NCBI GenBank assembly: GCA_963377175.1
Contig: CAUJNA010002146.1
Coordinates: 78,501-142,500, forward strand
Origin: Effrenium voratum
Taxonomy: Eukaryota; Sar; Dinophyceae; Suessiales; Symbiodiniaceae
Length of the DNA: 64,000 nt
Direction: 5' to 3'
Part shown: one piece after another, positions 55,587-64,000 of the stretch
Layout: the number at the start of each line of letters is the position of its first letter
Position numbering within the stretch: the first letter of the stretch is position 1
Made by a program: the position numbers and the translations under genes
Notes under the pieces: model-generated
What the model was told of the DNA's origin: nothing
The model's input: only the letters and a program-made list of their open reading frames with translations
Database searches by the model: none

Positions 55587-58500
55587 TCAGTCTTCCAAGC
55601 CCTCGTCGGCGTCCCCGTCCTTGCCCTGCAACAGGCAATGAAGGGGTAAGCAATGTCCCCTAAAAGCAATGCTCTTTTGGCAGGATACATAGGCCATGTG
55701 TGGAGCTTTAAATTTCACATGTGCATGGGTAAAAACTTGAGTCGCAGATTTCTTTTCTTTCATGCATGCAGATCCATGTGGGATCCAAAAAGCCCTCGCC
55801 AATATCCCGTGAAGGTTGTGGCACATGTTTCCACATGCTCAACAAACCCACCCAAGCCCCACCTTCTTCTTCTTCGGTTTTTTGAGCACACTGGTGGCCA
55901 CCTCCGCGTCCTCCTGGTACATCTTCAGCCTTTTGCAACGCCAGCTGCACGGGGGCCTTCCACCACGGTCTCCTGGCGGGCATGGTGGCAAGGCTGGGCT
56001 ACTGTGTCGGGTGTGTGAGGTGGAACTGCGCAAAAGGGTGAGTCCTGAAGGCTGAAATCTTGCACCTGGAGGTAGCTCTTTTCAATCTCTTCGGCGTGAA
56101 TCGTAATTGTTTCTCCTTGCATGCCCAACAGCATGCAAACAACTTGGGAATCAAGGATCACGCTGGCTAAGCTAGAATCATTTTAGCCAAGACTCGCAGT
56201 TGCTGCTGGTGCTTCAAATGCATCAAGCGGATTGGTAGCATTTTCGCTTCCGACAACGCAGCCGTCAACTTCGGCAAGATGCACTTGCAAGCAGCAAGGG
56301 GTTCGTCAGGGATCGGCCTAGGCTTTTGTTCAAGCGTTTGACCCTAACAAGATCACAAGTTCACTCACCATGCAAGCCCAGACACTGTGGCTCGTTCCTG
56401 GTTGATTTCCCCCTCTTTCCAGCACCCTTGGCCCTGCTGGAGCCCTGACCATTGTCCTTGGGGACCACCTCCTCCGTGGTGCCACGGGCAGGCTCTGCTG
56501 CCAGCGGCTCGGCGAACATGTCGGCGGAACCCATCTGGCGCGAGGCCTGCAGGTGGGCCACATGGGCTTGTGCCCAAACAGGGTTCCTGTTTTGGGATGG
56601 TCTTAAGATGAAACCAAACGAGGGGTCCTGGCGAGAAATGGGTTTGTGTCAAAAAAGGATTCCTGTTTTGGTATGGCACACGGAAATCTACAGGGGTCCT
56701 AGCGTGCGGCCAGCAAGTGGGCCAAATGGGTTTGTGTCAAAACAAGGTTCCGGTCTTGGGATGGTTTTAAGATGAAAACAAACGGAAATCTGAAGGGTCC
56801 TGGCGAACGGTCTGCAGGTGGGCCATATGGGTTTGTGTCAAAATTGCGTTCATGTTGGATGGTTTTAAGATGAAACCAAACGGAAATCTGAAGGGGTCCT
56901 GGCGTGCGGCCATCAGGTAGGCCAAATGGGCTTGTGTCAAAACAGGGTTCCTGTTTTGGGATGGTTTTAAGATGAAACCATGCACACGCAAATCTGAAAA
57001 AGTTCTGGCGTGCGGCCAGCAGGCAGACCAAATGGGCTTGTGTCAAAATTTGGGATGGTTTTAAGATGAAACCATGCACACGGAAATCTGAAGGGGTTCT
57101 GGCGTGCGGCCAGCAGGCAGACCAAATGGGCTTGTGTCAAAACAGTGCTCCTGTTTTGCATGGGATGGTTTTGAGATGAAACCATGCACACGGAAATCTG
57201 AAGGGGTCCTGGCGTGCGGCCAGCAGGTGGGCCAAATGGGTTTGTGTCAAAACAGGGTTCCTGTTTTGAGATCACGGAATCTGAAGGGTCCCTAACTTTG
57301 AGAAACACTATATGAAGCCCAATTGAAGCCTACATGCGCGTGGTGGAAACCATGTTCAGTAAATATTGGGAGCGCACCTCACTTCCAAGCTCAACGTCCA
57401 TAGACATGCTTTGGCTGGTCGTCTCATTCTGCTCGTCTTGGCTGAGATAGGACAGGTCCACAAGAACCTAAGTTCAAGGAAGGCGCTTTGCCTTTTGGGT
57501 CATGTGATGCAACAGAAACGATGTTCGCTCAGAAGCGTGAAAGAGCCTCATCCCGCTGTCCTCCGGAAGGTCCGGGTGGTTTCTGAACTCACCGCTCTGC
57601 ATTTTCCGCTGGATGAGCATGTTGACCGCCTCCGTGTTGTTGTTGTACTGCAGCAGCAGCTGGTCGCGAGTTCTCCAGCCCATGCAGCGACTCGAAATTC
57701 GCCGCTCAGTGCGACTGCGTGTCACACTCACCGTGAGCCTGATGCGAACGCCACAAGCATGCTTGCACAAAGTGTGCAAATGACATGGAACTGGAAAACA
57801 TGAATCGGTTGGTTGGCAAGGCACATGCCCCAGTCACGGCCAGCGTCCAGCCACTTGTGGAACAAGGTGTTCTTCGCCGCCTTGCTGTTCGTCGCGCACG
57901 CTTGCACCCAGGCGTCCCTCAAGCCAAAAGGGACATCATCGCGCACCACTTGCCTGGCCGTTCAAGTTGCGAAGCTAGGCTCTCAATACACGAAGAAATG
58001 CATAGCCCGTCCTTTTGAACTGCATGAAGAGAGCCTGGCGCTCTTTGTACGAGTCGTAGGCCACCGGCTGAGCCTTGGCTCACACAAGCAAGTTATGCGC
58101 ACGTGCGTGGAACGATTTGATGCCAAAGAACCCCGCTGTGCACCACCACCTGATCCGCTGTGTTGGTGGGAGTGTCCGTGGGCGGCGTGGGGTTGGCTGC
58201 GGCAGTCTTGGCAGGGGGAGCTTTGGCAGGGGGAGCTTTGGCTGCAGGAGCTTTGCCACAGGGAGCTGTTGCTGTGGGAGCTGTTGCTGCGGAAGCCTTG
58301 GCAGCGGAAGCTGTGGCTGTGAGCGCGTTGGTCGTGGGCGCTGCAACTGTGGGAGCTTTGCCAGTGGGGCCGGGAGCTTTGGCTGTGGAAGCTGTGGCTG
58401 CCGTGGGAGGACCGGAAGCTTTGGCCGTGGGGGCTTTGGCTGCGGGAGCTTTGCCAAATAGAGCTGCGCCAGCTGTGGCTGTGGGAGTGTTGGCCATGGG

Positions 58501-60686
58501 AATGGGCGCTGTGGCTTTGGCCGGAATGGGACAGGGAGCTTTGGTTGTGGGAGCTGTGGCTGCGCGAGCGTTGGTCATGGGAGCTGTGGCTTTGGCCGGA
58601 GTGGGGCCGGGAGCTTTGGTTGTGGGAGCTGTGGCTGCGGGAGCGTTGGCCATGGGAGTGGGAGCTTTGGCTTTGGCCGGAGTGGGACCGGGAGCTTTGG
58701 TTGTGGGACCGGGAGCGTGGGAGCTGTGGCTGCGGGAGCGTTGGCGATGGGAATGGGAGCTGTGGCTTTGGCCGGAGTGGGACCAGGAGCTTTGGTTGTG
58801 GGAGCTGTGGCTGCGGAAGCGTTGGTCATGGGAGCTGTGGCTGTGGCCGGAGTGGGACCTGTGGCCATGGAAGCTTTGGTTGTGGGAGCTGTGGCTGCAG
58901 GAGCGTTGGCCGTGGGAATGGGAGCTGTGGCTGTGACCGGTGTGGGACCTGTAGCTGCGGGAGTGTTGGCCATGGGAATGGGAGCTGTGGCCGTGGTTGG
59001 AGTTGTGGCTGCGGGAGCTGTGGCTGCGGGAGCTGTGGCTGCGGGAGCTGTGGCTTCGGGAGCGTTGGCCATGTGAGCTGCGGCTGTGGGCGTAGTGGGA
59101 CCCGTGGACGTGGGAGCTAAGGCTGCCACGGGCGTGTTGGGCTTTGGCTGTGAAGGCGTATGCTGCGTGGCAGTTGCTTGGGTGACAGGCATCGCCAGTG
59201 TGACTGGCGCAGCTGACACAGAAGCCGGTGTTCCCGCTTCGTCTTGCGCTGCGGGTGTCTTGGCTTCCTTGAGGGGCGGTGGGGCAGCAGGGTCTGCCTT
59301 GGCTGGGCTTGGCGCCATCGACTGTGTTGGCGCTGCAGTTGGTGCAGCGGGGGCGTAAGCCGCTGAGTTGCTGCTTGTGTCTCCAGGAGTGGTCTCTGCT
59401 GACACGGCCTCCTGGGCTGCGACTGCTTGGTCAAGCACACTGGTGAGAGGCGTGGCCGGCTCAGCCTTTGCGGCAGACGGCCTGGCACCGTTGCGCTTCC
59501 GCAGTTGCTGAACAGCAGCAACTCGGCTGCCGCAATCCTCGGCCTTCGCAAGGTGAGGAGACGCTGGTGTGTGCTGTTCCGGCGGTGCCCCTGAGGCGCA
59601 AGGTGGCGCCTTTGTTGGAGTGACCAGGCTTGCCTCTTGCGGGGTCGACACTGCAGGCCGACCAGAGTCACACGGGCTGCCCGCATTGTCGTCAGTCGTG
59701 CCTACATCAGGCGTGCTTGGCAGCGCAGATTGCGGTGGCGACTTGGCTGGGCATGGAGCTGGCTTCACCCTGTGCACTGTGGGCGGCGGTGGTGCGATGG
59801 TAGCTGCCTGGCTCACTGAGCCTGGCAAAACTGGTGGAGGCGAGGGCTTGGGCTTTGCTGCTGATGCTGGGCTTGCAGTGGTATCAGGAGAGCTCCGTTT
59901 TTGAGGATACGCCTCCCTTTCTTCCTTGACAACGGGCGGTGTGGACTTGACTGCAGTCCGTCCTAGGGCGGTGAGGGTGCGGGGCTTTTTGGCCGCGTCG
60001 GCGCTGTCAGGTGTGGGGGAAGGCTCTCGCTTTACTGAGGGCTTTGCTGTGGTGTGACACACGGCTCCAGGGATGGCGCAGAACTAGGCGAAAGCAGGCT
60101 GGACGGCACTGACCTGATATGGCGTGAGAGCGCACATCATGCGTGCACATAAGCGCAGCTAGAGGCGCTGAACTGTGTCCAAATAAGCCGGAACCGAGTC
60201 AGGAGATAGATCCAACCCGTTCGGCCATCGGGTCGGGGATAAGAAATCCTGCATGCGTGTCAACCATGTTTGCAAGCAAAGTGGAATCCCCATCCACACT
60301 CCTGTGTGTCAGCTGGCTCCGTCTCCTATGGAGGTCAATTGAGGGTCAACGCATCAAGGATGTATTATTATAGCTTTGCAATTCCCACAAGGTAACACAC
60401 CGAGCCCCCCAATGCTCCTGAGTCTCAACTGGCCTGGCATGCATTTCAGGCGACGCAGCTTCCCTGGAGCTTGGCACGGCGTCCTTGCAGGCTGGAGGTG
60501 GAATGGGTGACCTAGGGCCATGCATGGGGCCTGTGCTCCAGACCAGTTTTCAAAGAAGGCACTCTTGATGACGTTTTTGACCGGCCAGAAATAAATGGGT
60601 TTCTCCTGCATCTTCGCACGCATGCACCAAACAAACGAACTCACCATGTTGCAGCCGTCCTGGTTTGGATTTCTCTTGGGCGGCAT
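55587..60686 (-). CDS. About nine-exon gene with Ala/Thr/Pro-repeat N-terminal region
   Basis: Model, 5' to 3': 60686-60645 ([20 protein letters not shown]); 60083-58150 (large disordered exon, [20 protein letters not shown], then 27-30-residue Ala/Thr/Pro repeats such as [20 protein letters not shown], ends TADQ|GTGGTG); 58073 to about 58012-58021 ([17 protein letters not shown]); 57953-57825 ([35 protein letters not shown]); 57714-57537 ([35 protein letters not shown] donor); 57467-57378 ([20 protein letters not shown]); 56546-56369 ([26 protein letters not shown]); 55972-55863 ([20 protein letters not shown]); 55625-55587 ([12 protein letters not shown], stop). All joins are in phase except that the exon 3 donor is uncertain and exon 2 carries a 14-nt insertion (58708-58721) that breaks the frame. 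From memory, W-x(n)-KWL-x-G-(R/K)DW and 'HPD.P' blocks recur in multi-copy dinoflagellate proteins of unknown role. About 900 residues without the insertion. Confidence 0.75.
56590..57292. repeat. Intronic ~100-110-bp tandem repeat, seven units
   Basis: Units share GTCCTGGCGTGCGGCCAGCA, TGGGCTTGTGTCAAAACAGG, then GGATGGTTTTAAGATGAAAC and CGGAAATCTGAAGGG. Starts fall near 56600, 56696, 56797, 56895, 57001, 57096 and 57207. They fill the intron between exons 57467-57378 and 56546-56369 of the minus-strand gene. Open frames over them are repeat artefacts. Confidence 0.9.
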
Positions 60687-60689
60687 GGC

Positions 60690-61530
60690 TCACCAAGTCC
60701 ATGCAAGAACGGTTCACACCAAAAGCACTTCGAGATTCACAGGCAGCAGCGCAAGACACACACAAGTCCAAGCAAGATCAACTCAAGGCATCCACAGGGG
60801 TTCGTTGGTGGGGGGGCTCAAAAGATGGCTCCGGTTGTCGCAATTTGGGACGCTGCCCCACACTAACAGAAGATACGGATAGTCCCGTGCACCCACTTAT
60901 TGTAACAGTCCCCCTGATTCGAAAGAACAACCAACTTAGCGGTGGCGTATTTGTCAAAAGCATTGTGAGTATAGTGGGTGGGGACAGGTTCCAAGTCCAC
61001 CCCATTTGCAGTATGCATACTGCGATCTAGCATGTGATCAAAAAGCATCCAAAAGAGTGTTGCAAAGTGGTTCCATGCTCCTTGTGAACCGAGGACATCG
61101 CATCGGCAAAAGGAGGTTTGCCTTTTTTACGTTGCTATGGAAATGGCTGTGTCATGCTGTGTCAACATGTTCATACACAATTACTCACAGTTGCGGGTTT
61201 GAAAAAGTGAATCAAAGAATTGGTTCACAAGGGTGGCGCTCAAACTAGTGAGCCAGGGGTTCCAAAAGGAAACTGTTTCGATGACAAAGCACATGTGTAG
61301 CACGTGTTGGTTTGGTTGCAACAGTGAAACGGCTAGATGAATTAATCACCCACGTTCTTTTTTGCACACACATGTAAAAGGCAGACATGTCTATATGAAA
61401 CACGCTGCGGCTCAGTTAGTTTGACTCCCCTTGTGCAAGGAGGGCCCCAGCATCACAGGATCATTACAGGCTCCAACGGGCGTGCAGCGTCTAAACTTAA
61501 CTCTTGCGTGCAGCGAAGCTCCTGGTAGGA
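60690..61530. other. 5' flank of the 55.6-60.7 kb gene, no supported gene
   Basis: Upstream of the start codon on the minus strand. Frames of 60-121 codons on both strands have no splice support. No TATA-like or TTTT-box element could be assigned. Confidence 0.35.
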
Positions 61531-61794
61531 TCTAGCGCGTGCTGACGGATGTACACGTGCTGACGGATCTACAGATTTCCTCGTGTTGGGCTTCGCTTGC
61601 CCCTAGCATCACCAGCAACACCTATGGCATCACCAGCAAAAACATGTTTTCTCGCGCAGAGCTTTCAGCCATTTCAGCATCACCAAACAACACCACGAAA
61701 ATCGCACCTACCAGCTCTCGATTTTGGTTAGTTTGGTCTCTCCTGGCGCCACTTGCATCCAACTGCTGCGCAACGCCCACCCGACGCCCAGCTC

Positions 61795-62032
61795 CTATCC
61801 GACGCCTATCCGACGCCAATTCCGACGATTCGGGGCGTCAAACCAAATCATGTTTGAAGCCCCATTACCTACTATCCGACGCCTATCCGACGCCTATGCG
61901 ACGCCTATCCGACGCCTACCCGACGCCTATCCGACGCCTATCCGACGCCTATCCGACGCCTATCCGACGTCTATCCGACGCCTATCCGACGGCGCCCGTC
62001 CGACGCCCATCCGACGCCCATCCAACGCCCGC
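61795..62032 (+). repeat. 12-bp tandem array (TATCCGACGCC type)
   Basis: About fifteen to eighteen units of CGACGCCTATC with variants CGACGCCCATC and CGACGCCTATG, interrupted by GGCGCCCGTC and by a spacer at 61822-61870. Period 12 leaves several plus frames open, one of 177 codons (61539-62072) reading YPTPIRRLSDA repeats. Its upstream part is Ser/Thr-rich and unconvincing, so translation is doubtful. Confidence 0.85.
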
Positions 62033-62139
62033 GCTCACGCAACCATATCTCACACGGAGCCGTGAACCATAAACTTGAGAAGCTGACAACATGCGTAACA
62101 CCTTGCAACGCAAAGTCATAATACAGCTACAACAACATA

Positions 62140-62160
62140 TCGATATATATATATATAATT
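62140..62160. repeat. TA microsatellite
   Basis: CGATATATATATATATAATT, a simple repeat. Confidence 0.9.
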
Positions 62161-62534
62161 ATTGCATGTGTGATAGTTTTATGTTTTGCAGAACGTGTGA
62201 TGCACGAACCCTCTCAAACACAGACACACACACAAAGAAACTCCTTGCTTGACCAGACACTGGTTTTGCGACGGTTCTTCCAAACCCACAAGGTGTTGGA
62301 CCAATCTCGCATTCACTCAGCAACAACTCAAAGCACAAGATGTCAGTGCGGGGTACTGGAGCCGGATTGCCCATGGGTGAATACATGGTTGTCAAACTCA
62401 GGGCACCCCCACAAACAATGTTTCTTCTTTAAACCGATCTGAAAGGGCACAAACTTCAGTTGGGCGAAGGACATGTGACATCACATCGGCTCACCCCAAC
62501 CCGAAACCAGCTTTAGGTTTCTGAAGGGCTGCTG

Positions 62535-63310
62535 TCAAGTGAAAGTCCATACTTCGAAGGGATGCTCACAATGCCCCCCCTGCAGAATGAAAGCCTTTCA
62601 CCTTGCCCGAGCAACATGGTGTTCTACTTACCATGCATCAGGCTTTTTGCGTCAATGAAAGTCTTTTGCTTTAAGGGGCTGCTCGTAACACCCCCCAAAT
62701 GGAAGCCCTTCACCTTCCCAATCAAAATGGCTTTCTTTAGTTTCCGCTTTGTAAAGAATCAAAAAGGTCTGCGTGCACGTCAACTGTGTGTCTACACTGA
62801 TGAAAGGCTGATCATAGCACCCCCCAAATGAAAGCCCTTCTACTTGCCCAATCAACATGTTGTTTTTATAGTACACCCCCATGATATAGGCCTGCGTGCC
62901 CCATTCAGGCGGCTTCTAAAACACATTCATGTCAAGTGAACGACTATACTTTGAAGGGCTGATCATAGCACCCCCCAAATGAAAGCCCTTCTACTTGCCC
63001 AATCAACATGTTGTTTTTATAGTACACCCCCATGATATAGGCCTGCGTGCCCCATTCAGGCGGCTTCTAAAACACATTCATGTCAAGTGAACGACTATAC
63101 TTTGAAGGGCTGATCATGGCACCCCCCAAATGGAAGCCCTTCAACTTGCCCAATCAAAATATGCACAACCCTGAAACATCACAAAAATGCCTGCTTGCCC
63201 CGGTTTTGTGGTGTCAGACATACACAGGTCGAGTGAAAGTCGATACTCTGAAGGGTCGCTCAAAACAGCCCCCCAAATCAAAGCCGTATATCTTTGCTGG
63301 GCTGCTCACA
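62535..63310 (+). repeat. Tandem repeat, units of about 120-150 bp, two identical at 151 bp
   Basis: Each unit has GAAGGGCTG(A/C)TC, then ACCCCCCAAATG(G/A)AAGCCC and TTGCCCAATCAA(C/A)AT. About six units are visible. The units starting at 62810 and 62961 match essentially base for base over 151 bp, including CCATGATATAGGCCTGCGTG. Older units at both sides are diverged. Frames cross it but do not persist. Confidence 0.9.
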
Positions 63311-63319
63311 ATACCCTCC

Positions 63320-63575
63320 CCCCGTCGGCCTGTTTATAATCCCCTTGGTGGTGGCCGTTTTTGCAAACCCAAATGAACGCTTGCTTTGGCGCAGGGTGAC
63401 TGGCAGCGCCAGCCGCTGGGGAGGCCGGTCAAAGGGACGGGTAGGACGCTCCAATTTGTTTCCCCCATCCACGCTAGAAGTGTAGCAAACCCTTGAATTG
63501 CGCCCTACGTGCAATCACGCAGCGCAAGCGCCACAATGCGTGCCACCTGTTTGGCACGCGCGTGAAAAGCGCACT
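63320..63575. other. Spacer, no supported gene
   Basis: Lies 3' of the right-edge gene. Two overlapping 63-78-codon frames on opposite strands have no support. Confidence 0.3.
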
Positions 63576-63578
63576 GTT

Positions 63579-64000
63579 CTACCCAACTACTTCTTTCAAG
63601 CAATGCTTGCCTTTCTTCAGGTTCTCAATGAGAAAATTCTCGATGGAATCAAGCCTCGTGGGGTTGGTGTAGGAGAACCAAGAAGATACTATCATCATGA
63701 AGCAAACAGAAGTGATCAACCTTGCATGCAAATCATCCTTTGCGACGAGCCGCCCAGCGTCTTCCCAAGAATCAGGGCGATAATCCAAATCAGCCTCTGT
63801 GCCCACTTGCGTGTTGGCGTTCGAGTAGAGGCGGGAGTTGCGCATAACCTGCACATGCCACAATCAAACTGCTTGCTTTCCCGCGATATTTGCTTGTTTG
63901 CGGTCAATCACGTGACAACACCAAATTCATGTTGTCAAGTACACTCACAGTATGCAACGTGGCCTCAGCCCCGAATTTTCGTGGATATTCTTGGCTTCCT
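63579..64000 (-). CDS. 3' end of a gene running off the right edge
   Basis: Exon from beyond 64000 to 63949 reads SQEYPRKFGAEATLHT and ends at GTGAGT. Exon 63848-63721, after CCTGCAG read on the minus strand as TGTGCAG, reads VMRNSRLYSNANTQVGTEAD and LDYRPDSWEDAGRLVAKDDL, 128 nt. It may splice at AG|GTTGAT to 63654 (acceptor CACGAG), giving LDSIENFLIENLKKGKHCLK and EVVG before TAG at 63581-63579; phases match (2 + 1). The 66-nt interval is itself open (ITSVCFMMIVSSWFSYTN, hydrophobic), so it might instead be retained coding sequence forming a membrane-like segment. No family is recognised; the 5' part is outside the window. Confidence 0.6.

Noticed and set aside
58160..59358. Plus-strand frames of 90-258 codons over the Ala/Thr/Pro repeat exon
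   Set aside because: They are antisense readings of the minus-strand exon, made of Gly/Ala/Val or Gly/Ser/Cys simple repeats, and the minus reading connects in phase to six other exons.

Overview
The window reads as nuclear DNA of a dinoflagellate. No prokaryotic gene layout is visible. Genes appear as short exons (22-180 nt, one of about 1.9 kb) in long repeat-rich introns. Many donors are GT, but several exons join in frame only through GC donors, as is typical of dinoflagellates. Two decayed open frames match, from memory of the families, transposon-like proteins that are very abundant in dinoflagellate genomes. No rRNA, tRNA, CRISPR array or intact spliced-leader gene was seen. The exon models below were built by hand from frame, codon bias and splice-phase agreement, without transcript support.

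Layout. 0-4.6 kb is mostly anonymous DNA with a DUF7869-like pseudogene (2.5-3.1 kb, minus) and two small plus-strand exon candidates. From 4.6 to 14.3 kb lies a minus-strand region: a 408-codon open frame followed upstream by about 30 copies of a repeat core that encodes LHASGQTDVQILDLIRWL-type peptides, with a recent ~1.07 kb and an older ~0.61 kb duplication inside it. From about 15 to 50.6 kb nearly all convincing exons are on the plus strand: a gene at 15.1-17.6 kb, a gene with well-matched phases at 22.6-26.8 kb, scattered exons at 27.8-35.7 kb, a gene at 38.1-39.3 kb, a repeat-bearing exon at 40.3 kb, a gene at 43.1-45.0 kb and further exons at 47.4-50.6 kb. Exceptions on the minus strand are exons at 21.3-21.6 and 36.4-37.2 kb. 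From 51.8 kb to the right edge everything supported is on the minus strand: a decayed transposon-like gene (51.8-53.7 kb), a start-to-stop gene of about nine exons (55.6-60.7 kb) and the 3' end of a gene that runs off the edge (63.6-64 kb).

The strand pattern is therefore minus, plus, minus, with a divergent switch near 14.4-15.1 kb and a convergent switch near 50.6-51.8 kb. This fits the unidirectional gene blocks of dinoflagellate chromosomes. Simple and tandem repeats are frequent: TG/TGCG low-complexity DNA at 34.15-34.87 kb, C/G-rich tetramer tracts at 20.4 and 27.7 kb, 12-, 24-, ~57-, ~105- and 151-bp tandem arrays, AT microsatellites, and degenerate TTTAGGG-like stretches.

Most predicted proteins are not recognised and no pathway can be assigned. 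The best supported statements are the exon chains whose phases close without error (22.6-26.8 kb from its second half, 44.1-44.7 kb, 55.6-57.5 kb, 63.6-64 kb).
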